Assembly (NCBI GenBank): GCA_018713255.1
Contig: DVFL01000017.1
Coordinates: 1 to 64,000, forward strand
Reading direction: 5' to 3'
Origin: Candidatus Cottocaccamicrobium excrementipullorum
Lineage (GTDB): Bacteria > Bacillota > Clostridia > Lachnospirales > Lachnospiraceae
Length of the DNA stretch: 64,000 nt
A program made the position numbers and the translations under genes. Every line of letters starts with the position of its first letter. Within the stretch, counting starts at the first letter, position 1. The notes below the pieces were generated by a model that worked only from the letters and a program-made list of their open reading frames with translations, did no database searches and had not been told where the DNA came from. Shown piece by piece: positions 45,645-54,002 of the stretch.

Positions 45645-48260
45645 ATGGCAACTAAGACCAATGAACCGGCGCCCGCAATCATTGACACCGTAGAAGCGCT
45701 CCAGGCCCGCATGAAAGAGATGCGCAAGGCACAGGAAATTTTTGCTACCTACACACAGGAACAGGTAGACAAGATCTTTTTTGCCGCTGCCATGGCAGCA
45801 AACAAGGCAAGAATTCCTCTGGCTAAGATGGCAGTAGAGGAAACCGGCATGGGCGTAGTTGAAGACAAGGTGATTAAGAACCATTACGCTGCCGAGTATA
45901 TTTACAATGCTTATAAACACACGAAAACCTGCGGAGTCATTGAGGAGGATACGGCATACGGCATTAAGAAGATCGCCGAGCCCATCGGTCTGATTGCTGC
46001 CGTTATTCCTACTACTAACCCGACTTCCACCGCAATTTTTAAAACGCTGATCTGCTTAAAGACCAGAAATGCAATTCTCATCAGCCCCCACCCCAGAGCA
46101 AAAGCCAGCACCATTGCTGCGGCCAAGGTGGTTTACGATGCAGCAGTTGCAGCAGGCGCTCCTGAGAACATCATCGGCTGGATCGATGTGCCAAGCTTGG
46201 AGCTGACCAACGAGTTAATGCGTGAGTCTGATACGATTCTGGCAACCGGCGGTCCTGGCATGGTTAAAGCAGCTTACTCTTCTGGAAAGCCTGCTTTAGG
46301 CGTAGGTGCAGGAAACACTCCTGTTATTATTGATGATACAGCAGATATTAAACTGGCAGTAAACTCCATTATTCATTCCAAGACCTTTGATAACGGCATG
46401 ATCTGCGCTTCTGAGCAGTCTGTAACGGTAGTTGGAGATATTTACGATGCAGTAAAGAAGGAGTTCCAGTATCGTGGATGCTACTTCTTAAATCCGGAGG
46501 AACTGGATAAGGTTCGCCATACTATTCTGATCAACGGCGCGTTAAATGCCAAGATTGTAGGTCAGTCCGCATATAAGATTGCGCAGCTGTCCGGCATTAC
46601 AGTACCGGAGAAGACCAAGATCCTGATCGGTGAGGTAGAATCTGTAGATATTTCCGAGGAGTTCGCTCATGAGAAGCTGTCTCCTGTTCTGGCGATGTAC
46701 CGGGCGAAGGATTTTGATGAAGCCATTGCCAAGGCATCTCGTCTGGTAGCAGACGGCGGTTATGGCCATACTTCTTCTCTGTATATTCATCCGGCACAGA
46801 AGGAAAAGATCATGAAGCATGCAGAGGCTATGAAGACCTGCCGTATTGTGATTAATACTCCTTCCTCCCACGGCGGCATCGGTGATCTTTACAACTTCAA
46901 GATGACCCCGTCCTTAACCTTAGGATGCGGTTCCTGGGGCGGCAACTCCGTATCCGAGAACGTAGGCGTAAAGCACCTGTTAAATATTAAGACCGTAGCG
47001 GAGAGGAGAGAGAATATGTTGTGGTTCAGAGCACCTCAGAAGGTTTACTTCAAGAAGGGCTGCATGCCGGTAGCATTAGACGAGTTAGGAACGGTAATGG
47101 GCAAGAAGAGATGCTTCATCGTAACCGACTCCTTCTTATATAAGAATGGCTATGTAAAGCCCATTGAGAAAAAACTGGATGAGATGGGAATTGAGCATAC
47201 TTGCTTCTATGAGGTTGCTCCTGATCCCAACCTTTCTTCTGCGACAGCAGGAGCTAAGGCCATGACTTCCTTTGAGCCGGACTGCATTATCGCGTTAGGC
47301 GGCGGTTCTGCAATGGATGCAGGCAAGATCATGTGGGTAATGTACGAGCATCCTGAGGTAGATTTCCTGGATATGGCAATGCGCTTCATGGATATCCGCA
47401 AGAGAGTATATACCTTCCCAAAGATGGGAGAGAAGGCTTACTTCGTAGCCATCCCAACTTCTTCTGGTACTGGTTCCGAGGTTACGCCGTTTGCCGTAAT
47501 CACCGATGACCGCACCGGCACCAAGTATCCTCTGGCTGACTATGAGCTGCTGCCCAACATGGCAATTATTGATGCAGACAACATGATGACTCAGCCTAAG
47601 GGCTTAACCAGCGCATCTGGCGTAGATGCATTAACCCATGCACTGGAGGCTTATGCATCGATCATGGCCACAGATTATACTGACGGTCTTGCGTTAAAGG
47701 CAATGAAGAGCATCTTCGAGTATCTGCCTAGAGCATATCACAACGGCGCTAACGATCCTGAGGCCAGAGAGAAGATGGCTGATGCTTCCTGTATGGCTGG
47801 TATGGCATTTGCCAATGCATTCCTGGGCGTATGCCACTCTATGGCACATAAGCTGGGTGCATATCATCACCTGCCTCACGGCGTTGCCAATGCCCTGTTA
47901 ATCAGCCATGTTCTGCGGTATAATGCAGAGGAAGTTCCGCCGAAGATGGGTACTTTCTCACAGTACAAGTATCCTCATACCTTGGCTCGTTATGCAGAGT
48001 GCGCTCATTTCTGCGGCGTATGCGGCAAGGATGACAAGGAAACTTTGGATCTGTTCATTGAGAAGATCGAAGCCTTGAAGGCAGAGGTAGGCATCAAGAA
48101 GACCATCAAGGATTACGGCGTAGATGAGAAGTACTTCCTGGATACGCTGGATGAGATGGTAGAGAATGCTTTCGATGATCAGTGTACTGGTGCTAACCCA
48201 AGATATCCGTTAATGAGCGAGATCAAGGAGATGTACCTGAAGGCGTACTACGGCAATTAA
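45645..48260 (+). CDS. adhE: Bifunctional acetaldehyde-CoA / alcohol dehydrogenase
   Basis: AdhE reduces acetyl-CoA to acetaldehyde and then to ethanol, regenerating NAD+. The 871-residue protein has an N-terminal aldehyde dehydrogenase domain (about 1-440) with the catalytic cysteine in DNGMICASEQS, and a C-terminal iron-dependent alcohol dehydrogenase domain (about 460-871). The latter has GGGSAMDAGKIMWV and the metal-binding histidines in GVCHSMAHKLGAYHHLPHG. Codon use is visibly more biased than its neighbours, as in highly expressed genes. AGGAGG precedes the ATG. A candidate Rex site overlaps its transcription start. Confidence 0.97.
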   Translation: MATKTNEPAPAIIDTVEALQARMKEMRKAQEIFATYTQEQVDKIFFAAAMAANKARIPLAKMAVEETGMGVVEDKVIKNHYAAEYIYNAYKHTKTCGVIEEDTAYGIKKIAEPIGLIAAVIPTTNPTSTAIFKTLICLKTRNAILISPHPRAKASTIAAAKVVYDAAVAAGAPENIIGWIDVPSLELTNELMRESDTILATGGPGMVKAAYSSGKPALGVGAGNTPVIIDDTADIKLAVNSIIHSKTFDNGMICASEQSVTVVGDIYDAVKKEFQYRGCYFLNPEELDKVRHTILINGALNAKIVGQSAYKIAQLSGITVPEKTKILIGEVESVDISEEFAHEKLSPVLAMYRAKDFDEAIAKASRLVADGGYGHTSSLYIHPAQKEKIMKHAEAMKTCRIVINTPSSHGGIGDLYNFKMTPSLTLGCGSWGGNSVSENVGVKHLLNIKTVAERRENMLWFRAPQKVYFKKGCMPVALDELGTVMGKKRCFIVTDSFLYKNGYVKPIEKKLDEMGIEHTCFYEVAPDPNLSSATAGAKAMTSFEPDCIIALGGGSAMDAGKIMWVMYEHPEVDFLDMAMRFMDIRKRVYTFPKMGEKAYFVAIPTSSGTGSEVTPFAVITDDRTGTKYPLADYELLPNMAIIDADNMMTQPKGLTSASGVDALTHALEAYASIMATDYTDGLALKAMKSIFEYLPRAYHNGANDPEAREKMADASCMAGMAFANAFLGVCHSMAHKLGAYHHLPHGVANALLISHVLRYNAEEVPPKMGTFSQYKYPHTLARYAECAHFCGVCGKDDKETLDLFIEKIEALKAEVGIKKTIKDYGVDEKYFLDTLDEMVENAFDDQCTGANPRYPLMSEIKEMYLKAYYGN

Positions 48261-48276
48261 TCAGAATGATGCTTAA

Positions 48277-48300
48277 GGGGGCAGGCTTATCTTTGCCCCC
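48277..48300 (+). promoter_or_regulatory. Intergenic hairpin between adhE and the phosphotransferase gene
   Basis: GGGGGCA (48277-48283) and TGCCCCC (48294-48300) pair around a 10-nt loop. No T run follows (aaccc), so it is likely an mRNA-stability or partial-termination element that lowers expression of the second gene. Confidence 0.5.
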
Positions 48301-48335
48301 AACCCATAAATATTGAACAAGGAGGGCATTAAGGC

Positions 48336-49091
48336 ATGGAAGCAACCAAGGAAGTTATCTTCACAAGACCTCATAAGACGGTATACGCCACCGAGGATAA
48401 GATTATCAAAGTATTTGATAACCGCTATACCAAGGCGGATGTGCTGAACGAGGCCCGCAACGAAGCACTGGTAGAACTGAATACCGACTTAAACGTTCCG
48501 TCTCTGGTATCCGTAAACGAGACCCCTGAGGGCTGGTGCCTGGTTCGGGATAAGGTAGAAGGAAAAACGCTGCAGGAGTTAATGGATGCAGAGCCGGAGA
48601 AGCTGGAAACCTACATGGAGATGTTTGTAGATCTGCAGCTTGAGGTACACAGCCAGAAGGTTCCTACCATTAAGAGACTGCGTCATAAATTGATGGATCA
48701 GATTAACAGCTTAAAGGATCTGGACGCTACCGCCCGCTATGAGCTGGCTACCCGTCTTCAGAGCATGCCTAAACACACGAAACTGTGCCACGGCGACTTC
48801 AATCCTACCAACGTGATCGTGGATAAGTACAATAAGATGTGGATCATTGACTGGGCTCATGCAGCACAGGGCAATGCATCTGCTGACGCAGCCATGACTT
48901 ATCTTCTGTTTGCACTGGAAGATCATGACAAGGCAGAGCTTTACATGAAGATGTTCTGCGAGAAGAGCGATACCGCTCGTCAGTATGTAAACCGGTGGCT
49001 TCCCATTGTGGCAGCTGCTCAGCTCACCAAGAAGAAGGAAAAAGAGAAAGATTTCCTGATGAAATGGATTGACGTGGTAGAGTATCAGTAG
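48336..49091 (+). CDS. Aminoglycoside-phosphotransferase-fold (APH/choline kinase-like) protein
   Basis: This 251-residue small-molecule kinase-fold protein has the catalytic loop LCHGDFNPTNVIV (HGDxxxxN) near residue 150 and the metal-binding IIDWAHAAQGN. The N-lobe has a lysine strand (DKIIKVFDN). Members phosphorylate aminoglycosides, choline, ethanolamine, sugars or other hydroxyl substrates. Its position behind adhE and its similarly biased codon use suggest a metabolic rather than a resistance role. AAGGAGGGC precedes the ATG. Substrate unknown. Confidence 0.75.
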   Translation: MEATKEVIFTRPHKTVYATEDKIIKVFDNRYTKADVLNEARNEALVELNTDLNVPSLVSVNETPEGWCLVRDKVEGKTLQELMDAEPEKLETYMEMFVDLQLEVHSQKVPTIKRLRHKLMDQINSLKDLDATARYELATRLQSMPKHTKLCHGDFNPTNVIVDKYNKMWIIDWAHAAQGNASADAAMTYLLFALEDHDKAELYMKMFCEKSDTARQYVNRWLPIVAAAQLTKKKEKEKDFLMKWIDVVEYQ

Positions 49092-49111
49092 AATTTTCTC
49101 AGATGTACATT

Positions 49112-49160
49112 TTCTTGCCAGCCTAAAGCCTGGCAAGAAGCATCGGATGAACATCCGATG
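49112..49160 (+). repeat. Two tandem hairpins in the 3' untranslated region
   Basis: TTCTTGCCAG (49112-49121) pairs with CTGGCAAGAA (49130-49139). Next to it CATCGGATG (49141-49149) is followed 2 nt later by its complement CATCCGATG (49152-49160). Neither has a T run. Confidence 0.55.
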
Positions 49161-49223
49161 TGAATTGTTACGTATCATTTTAAATAATAATCAGCCAATC
49201 AAAAATAATGTCCCTTAAAAAAT

Positions 49224-49300
49224 GCCGGTCAGCTTCTGAAAGGAAGTTTGACTGGCGTTTTTTTGTTTAGCAGAAAACTTTGGTTTCTGCTAAACAAAAA
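49224..49300. terminator. Terminator overlapping a second long hairpin
   Basis: GCCGGTCA (49224-49231) pairs with TGACTGGC (49249-49256), with an inner TTC/GAA stem, followed by gttttttt: a standard terminator. Its T run is also the first arm of a perfect 17-bp stem (49260-49276 with 49284-49300; 7-nt loop). The two structures share bases and cannot fully coexist. It lies between convergent genes. Confidence 0.8.
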
Positions 49301-49333
49301 CGCTCCGCCAGGAAAGTCTTTGGTATTTTCTGA

Positions 49334-50818
49334 TTAAGCATCCGACCGGGAATAAGCGTTCTTCATTTGTCCGCTCAGCTCGTACAGCACTTTCTCCAGG
49401 GTTTTTGCAAGTTCCTTTTTCACCATCTCTGCAATGGCCTGGTTTGCCTCATGGCGAAGGGCTTTTCTGGCTGCTGTATCTGCTTCTTGTTCCAGAAGGG
49501 CGTCGTACCGGTTTAGAAGCTCATGGCTTTTTGCCGCCACATGCTCCTGGCAGCGCTCGATATGGAACAGGGATTTACTGTAGGATGCGTCCGCCATGGC
49601 TGCGATCATGCGGCTGGTCCAGTAAAAGTTATTCGTGGAGACCTCTCCCGTGGTGTTTGCCAGATATTCCGGTGTTTTTTCCACATCTGCATAGAAGGGA
49701 GCCAGCACATTAAAGGCGTTGGAGGCAAAGGCCAGCCATTCAATGGTACCGAAGTCTGCCTGCTTTGCCGGGCGCATCTGGATCAGCGCGCAGAAATCAT
49801 TCCGGTTGATGCCGATGGAACGGTAGGCTCCCCGCATGGAACTGTCTCCATAGGAAGCGTAGGGATCGTAAGCTGTTCCCTGAAAATGGGAGGAAAGCAC
49901 ATACTTTACATCCTCCACGGTAATCTTTTTTTCCGGCACCATGCACCAGGGAATATCATCAGAAACCGGCGTATATTGAGCCTCCGGTCCATCCCACCTG
50001 CAGGTGCGGGGATTGAAATACCGTTCCATGAACCAGGCGCGGGGCGTGTTATAGACGTGATCCGAATCCGCATGGCTGCCGAAGGCATCCCGGGGATTCA
50101 GCACCCCGTCCTGGGACAAGTTCAGGTGATGGGCAGCGATAAACTCTTTTAAATCGGCAGAGCACATATGGGACTTCTGCTCAGAAAATGCGTCTTCCAG
50201 ATCGAAACTGTCGATGCCCAGCTGATTGGGCATCACCACGTAAGCTTCATCTGGTACCCGCTTTGCCATCCAGTGATGTCCGCCGATGGTCTCCAGCCAC
50301 CAGATTTCCTCATGGTCCTGAAAGGCGATGCCGTTCATTTCATAGGTACCGTACTGCTTAAGCAGGCTTCCCAGACGTTTTACGCCTTCTCTTGCACTGT
50401 GTATGTAGGGAAGCACCAGGCAGACGATGTCCTCTTCGCCGATGCCGCCGGGTACCTCCTCTTTTCCAGCTTCTGCAGGCTGATAGACCACCAGCGGATC
50501 GGCGCCAAGTACCCGGGGATTGGATGTGATGGTTTCTGTAGCCGTCATTCCTACGCCAGCCTCATTAACTCCGCTGGCAGCCCAGATCCCTTCTCCCTCC
50601 ACAGCATTGGGCACTGCGGTATAGCGCATGGGATTCTCCGGCAGTTCCACCTTCACATGGGAGATGACTGATTGATAAATCCGCGGCTGTTCCTCTGGCT
50701 GAATCACCACGAATTTTTTGGGGGTAAAACGTCCGGCGCCGGAATCATCGTTTCTCGCAATCATCGTCGATCCGTCATAGGATGCCTTTTTTCCCACCAG
50801 TAATGTTGTACAAGGCAT
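49334..50818 (-). CDS. C69-family dipeptidase (PepD-like)
   Basis: C69 peptidases are N-terminal-nucleophile hydrolases that cleave dipeptides. The protein is 494 residues from the ATG at 50818, which follows CGGAGGAAA on the minus strand. The start reads MPCTTLLVGKKASYDGSTM, placing Cys3 as the nucleophile after removal of the first residues, and RNDDSGAGRF follows as in the family. The longer upstream frame has no homology. The enzyme appears complete and cytoplasmic. It supplies amino acids from peptides, suiting an amino-acid-fermenting or proteolytic gut anaerobe. Confidence 0.9.
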   Translation of the reverse strand: MPCTTLLVGKKASYDGSTMIARNDDSGAGRFTPKKFVVIQPEEQPRIYQSVISHVKVELPENPMRYTAVPNAVEGEGIWAASGVNEAGVGMTATETITSNPRVLGADPLVVYQPAEAGKEEVPGGIGEEDIVCLVLPYIHSAREGVKRLGSLLKQYGTYEMNGIAFQDHEEIWWLETIGGHHWMAKRVPDEAYVVMPNQLGIDSFDLEDAFSEQKSHMCSADLKEFIAAHHLNLSQDGVLNPRDAFGSHADSDHVYNTPRAWFMERYFNPRTCRWDGPEAQYTPVSDDIPWCMVPEKKITVEDVKYVLSSHFQGTAYDPYASYGDSSMRGAYRSIGINRNDFCALIQMRPAKQADFGTIEWLAFASNAFNVLAPFYADVEKTPEYLANTTGEVSTNNFYWTSRMIAAMADASYSKSLFHIERCQEHVAAKSHELLNRYDALLEQEADTAARKALRHEANQAIAEMVKKELAKTLEKVLYELSGQMKNAYSRSDA

Positions 50819-50995
50819 ATTTTCCTCCGTTCCGGAGCACACAGCAGAGTTCTGCTGCGCTCCCTTTATCATTTGCTTTTTTGTCCAAACCCTCTTATCG
50901 TTTATCGGACACATGGCAATCAATATTCTGCATATCCTCATTAGTCCTGCCGTATTTTCTGAAAAGATGGTTTTGCAATACCTTTGGACAAGGGT

Positions 50996-51024
50996 ATTAT
51001 ACCCCTGAACAGTGGGAGATGCAA
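50996..51024 (-). promoter_or_regulatory. Probable promoter of the dipeptidase gene
   Basis: Minus strand TTGCAT (51024-51019), 17-bp spacer, TATAAT (51001-50996). The -10 is inside a small palindrome GGGTATTATACCC (50992-51004), a possible operator. The ~500-bp gap 50819-51315 otherwise holds only the LytTR promoter and a 54-codon frame at 51024-51188 that I do not trust. Confidence 0.5.
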
Positions 51025-51248
51025 TGCGTACCGCGGATCTAAGCTGCGTCCAAGAGCCAGGGCGGAGATGGATTCATTCACTGCCGGAAAACCATAATGA
51101 TCAGGGGAATCTCCTGTCTGCGGAGAAGAAAAATCAGGGAGTGTGGAACAGAATCCCTTTGTTTTTTGAAATTATTGCTGCTTTTTAGCGAGATTAATCC
51201 ATAAATCCTTTCAAAATCGCCAAAATTTCCGATAAGCCATCTTACATA

Positions 51249-51277
51249 TTGGAAAAAAATACAGTTTCCAGTATAAT
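51249..51277 (+). promoter_or_regulatory. Sigma-A promoter of the LytTR / split-kinase operon
   Basis: TTGGAA (51249-51254), 17-bp spacer, TATAAT (51272-51277), 38 bp before the start. Spacing and strength resemble the promoter of the paralogous LytTR gene at 38723. Confidence 0.78.
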
Positions 51278-51315
51278 TTTATCAATAATATTGTTGGGGA
51301 AAAGGCGGAGAAGGA

Positions 51316-52044
51316 ATGAAAGCAGCAGTTTGTGATGATGAACAGGTGATTCTTGAGGAGATGGTAAAAACAGTGGAGGAAATTCCTCTGGTGGAGGGGT
51401 GCGATGGATTTAAAGATCCAGAATCCTTGTTCCGCTCCATAGAGTCTGGAGAAAAATACCAGGTAATTTTGATGGATATTGAATGGCAGGGGAAAGAAGC
51501 TGGGATTACAGCGGCAGAGCAGATCAGGCGTTTGGATCCAGAAGCCAGAATTATCTACATGACCGGCTATACCAGACAATATGTGCAGCAGATTTTTCTG
51601 CGGCCTTCTAATTTAAGCGGTTTTCTGATGAAGCCGGTGGATCCTGAGCTGCTGAAGCAGAATATTCAAAAGATTGCCCTAAAAAACCAGGAGGAAAAAA
51701 GGGGGCTGCTGGTAAAGTATAAAAGTTCGGTTCGTTCGATTCGCTTCGATGCGATTTTTTATCTGGAAAGCGCAGGGCATTTGATTACTATCCATACGGA
51801 GGAAGGGCATCAGAACTGTTATGACCGGCTGGATAAAATGATGGAGCGTCTGCCGGAATCTTTTCTCCAGTGTCACAAAAGCTATGTAGTGAATATGGAT
51901 AAGATCCAGAGAATTGAGCGGAATCGGATCGTGATGGCGGACAGCCAGGAAGTGCCGATCAGCAAAGCCCGTTACCGGGAAACGAAAAGCCGATATTTTC
52001 ATTACATGGAAGGAATTCTTTTTTCTGGGAAGGAGAAAGAGTGA
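51316..52044 (+). CDS. LytTR-family response regulator
   Basis: This 242-residue regulator has an intact receiver domain (1-120): acidic pair VCDDEQ, phospho-acceptor Asp in VILMDIEW, and lysine in LMKPVDP. A C-terminal LytTR DNA-binding domain follows (about 128-230, YLESAGHLITIHTEEGHQNCYD ... FLQCHKSYVVNMDKI ... EVPISKARY). It resembles the gene product at 38778 closely, so the two are paralogues and may bind similar sites. GGAGAAGG precedes the ATG. Its stop overlaps the GTG start of the next gene by 4 bp, forming an operon with both sensor-kinase halves. Confidence 0.9.
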   Translation: MKAAVCDDEQVILEEMVKTVEEIPLVEGCDGFKDPESLFRSIESGEKYQVILMDIEWQGKEAGITAAEQIRRLDPEARIIYMTGYTRQYVQQIFLRPSNLSGFLMKPVDPELLKQNIQKIALKNQEEKRGLLVKYKSSVRSIRFDAIFYLESAGHLITIHTEEGHQNCYDRLDKMMERLPESFLQCHKSYVVNMDKIQRIERNRIVMADSQEVPISKARYRETKSRYFHYMEGILFSGKEKE

Positions 52045-52925
52045 AGGCGGCGCTGTTGGGGCTGATCTGGAGCGGAGGCGCAATGGGCGTTATGGCGGTT
52101 TGTTCCAGGTTGTACGCCAGGAAAGAGCAGAAAAGAAAGCTGCTGGCATTTTACGGGCTGGTGCTGGTTCTGGGGGTCCTAATAAGAATTCCGCTGATCA
52201 ATCGGGGCGGGCTTCTTTATGGATTCAGCCTGGCAATGATGCTTGGCCTTGTGCTGGGAACCTGGAAACTCAGCGGCGAAAGGCTGGCAAAGATCCTGAT
52301 TATTTTCAGCTTTGTGTTTATTGGTGCGGTGTTCTGCGAAGTGATTGCCGGAAGTATTTTCTTTCAGGGACCTGCGGTTTCCGTTAACAGAATCTTCTCC
52401 TCCTCCAGGATTGTTCCGGCGGCCCTTCTTGGAAATGTGCTGTGGGTGGTATATATAAGCGCCGCAGTAAGCTTATGGATTCATCTGGAGAAAAAATGTG
52501 TGCTTTCTCGTGGAAGAAGTTTGTGTTTTTTGATTATCTTCCAGGCGGCGGCTTTGATGATTATGATTCTTGCTCTTTACCTGGGGGTTGTTAATATGGG
52601 ACTGGATTTTTGCGGAGCGGTTATTCTGCAGGTTATAGGTACCTTCGGTTTTATGAAACTGCAGATGCAGTATGAGGAGGTCCGGGAGATGGAGTCTCAG
52701 GTAAAGCAGCTGGAGATGGAGAGCCAGAGGGAGTATGAACGGTATGTGGAACTGGAGGAAGAATACAGAAGCCTTCACCAGCTTCGTCATGATTTTAATA
52801 ATCAGCTGACGACGGCTTATTATCTGGTTCAGTCCGGCAAGAGAGAAGGGGCCTGCCAGCTTTTAAGAGAGATGGAAGATATGCTGGGAGGAGGAGGAGA
52901 AGATGAAACGATGCCGGAGGATTAA
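52041..52925 (+). CDS. Membrane sensor with AgrC-type phospho-acceptor histidine but no ATPase domain
   Basis: This 294-residue protein has about six transmembrane helices (residues 1-205), a coiled coil, and the sequence LRHDFNNQLTTAYYLVQSG near residue 250. That is the His box of AgrC/SpoOB-like histidine kinases. It ends ~40 residues later, so the ATP-binding domain that normally follows is missing. The gene after it supplies exactly that domain. Start is GTG at 52041, overlapping the regulator stop, with GGGAAGGAGAAAG upstream. I see no frameshift that would join the two: the second gene has its own membrane segments. Confidence 0.8.
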   Translation: MKAALLGLIWSGGAMGVMAVCSRLYARKEQKRKLLAFYGLVLVLGVLIRIPLINRGGLLYGFSLAMMLGLVLGTWKLSGERLAKILIIFSFVFIGAVFCEVIAGSIFFQGPAVSVNRIFSSSRIVPAALLGNVLWVVYISAAVSLWIHLEKKCVLSRGRSLCFLIIFQAAALMIMILALYLGVVNMGLDFCGAVILQVIGTFGFMKLQMQYEEVREMESQVKQLEMESQREYERYVELEEEYRSLHQLRHDFNNQLTTAYYLVQSGKREGACQLLREMEDMLGGGGEDETMPED

Positions 52926-53793
52926 TGAGTGGGCGGAGCGGCTGGTATTCTTGATGATTCCCGGGGGACATTTTTTGTTCCTTCCCTCTGCAGGAGAAGC
53001 TGTGATGAGAGGAAGAGGGATATGGGGAATTTCTGCCATGGCGTTGATGGCAGCTTCTGAGGGAATAATGGCCTGGATGGTAGTGCGGTGGTGCAGAAGA
53101 GAGCAGCTGAAGGAGCAAATCCAGGAATTTAAGTATATGGAACAGATGAATCAGACCAGGGATCTGGTGGCGAGACAGAGGAGGCAGGAGGCAAAAGAGC
53201 TTCGGGAAAAGCTTTGGAAGGAACTGCAGAAGGCCAAAGAAATTATTAGAGAATCTGCAGGCGGCGAGGAGAACGGCGGATTGTCTGAAGGCGCCAGCAG
53301 CGCATTTCAGGGATTGCTGCAGGACGCCAGAGCGCAGGCGGAACAAGAAGTCTGCGAAAATGCGCTGGTCAATACGGTGCTGGAAGAAAAAAAGCGCTTC
53401 TGCCAAACCTTTGGCATCCACCTTTCAGTTCAGGTGGAAGTCCCGGCGGATTTGGAGGTGAAACACTACTATTTATGCAGTGTTTTTGCTAATCTGTTGG
53501 ACAATGCTATTGATGCCTGCCGGGAGCAGAAGCTTTTGCCTGAGGAGAGATTAGTTAAAGTAGAAGCCCAGAGCAAAGGTGATTACCTTTTTATTCGAGT
53601 GAGCAATCCTGCTACCAGGGAATATGCAGAACGGCCAGATAAGGCGGGGCATGGCCTGGGCCGGGAGATTGTGGCCAGAATCGCCGGGGAGTGCGGCGGA
53701 GAATACTGGACGTGGGTAAACGATAAACGTTATACGGCGGCGGTGGTGCTTCAGATTCGGAGCGGAAGCAGAGATGAGAGAAAATCTTCTTGA
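52903..53793 (+). CDS. Membrane protein with GHKL ATPase domain (catalytic half of a split kinase)
   Basis: The 296-residue protein has a hydrophobic N-terminus (about 13-60, likely two helices), a long basic coiled coil (about 68-115) and a C-terminal HATPase domain. The N box is NLLDNAIDAC and the glycine loop is KAGHGLGREIV. Where an AgrC-type kinase has its RHDxxN histidine, this protein reads RQEAKELREKLWKELQ, without a histidine. It therefore lacks a phospho-acceptor and complements the preceding gene, which it overlaps by 23 bp. Together with the regulator at 51316 they would form one three-gene two-component system. Confidence 0.8.
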   Translation: MKRCRRINEWAERLVFLMIPGGHFLFLPSAGEAVMRGRGIWGISAMALMAASEGIMAWMVVRWCRREQLKEQIQEFKYMEQMNQTRDLVARQRRQEAKELREKLWKELQKAKEIIRESAGGEENGGLSEGASSAFQGLLQDARAQAEQEVCENALVNTVLEEKKRFCQTFGIHLSVQVEVPADLEVKHYYLCSVFANLLDNAIDACREQKLLPEERLVKVEAQSKGDYLFIRVSNPATREYAERPDKAGHGLGREIVARIAGECGGEYWTWVNDKRYTAAVVLQIRSGSRDERKSS

Positions 53794-53821
53794 TTGAAGA
53801 AGCAATAAAAGAAAAGACTGG

Positions 53822-53858
53822 AAAAAGACAGGCAGGTAAGAGAAACCTGTCTTTTTTT
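53822..53858 (+). terminator. Rho-independent terminator after the split-kinase operon
   Basis: AAAAAGACAGG and CCTGTCTTTTTTT pair across a ~13-nt loop (53822-53853) and end in a run of Ts. It separates this operon from the FHA cluster. Confidence 0.85.
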
Positions 53859-53880
53859 GCTGAAAATTCGCCTGATTTTG

Positions 53881-53917
53881 AAAGGCCCCACATAGGGGGG
53901 AGGCCTTTTGTTATAAT
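53881..53917 (+). promoter_or_regulatory. Extended -10 promoter with adjacent inverted repeat, head of the FHA/kinase operon
   Basis: TGTTATAAT (53909-53917) is an extended -10 without a recognisable -35. AAAGGCC (53881-53887) and GGCCTTT (53902-53908) form an inverted repeat that fills the -35 to -10 region. It may be an operator or an activator site for the whole signalling operon, whose first start codon is at 54003. Confidence 0.5.
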
Positions 53918-54002
53918 AGGCAGTAGTCCTGTATCTTTGATGGAAATACTGGTCTTTCAGGGGTGCTTGGGGCGGAAATATAAGGATAAGGAGACGGGGA
54001 GT

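Noticed and set aside
49523-50152. 209-codon frame on the plus strand
   Set aside because: Antisense to the C69 dipeptidase gene; no start signal or family similarity.
51024-51188. 54-codon frame in the gap before the LytTR operon
   Set aside because: A GGGAG precedes the ATG, but the peptide is compositionally random-looking and lies across the region carrying the divergent promoters.
52041-53793. A single histidine kinase gene broken by a frameshift
   Set aside because: The second gene begins with its own start and new transmembrane segments, and each half keeps motifs the other lacks; a simple indel would not add a second membrane domain.
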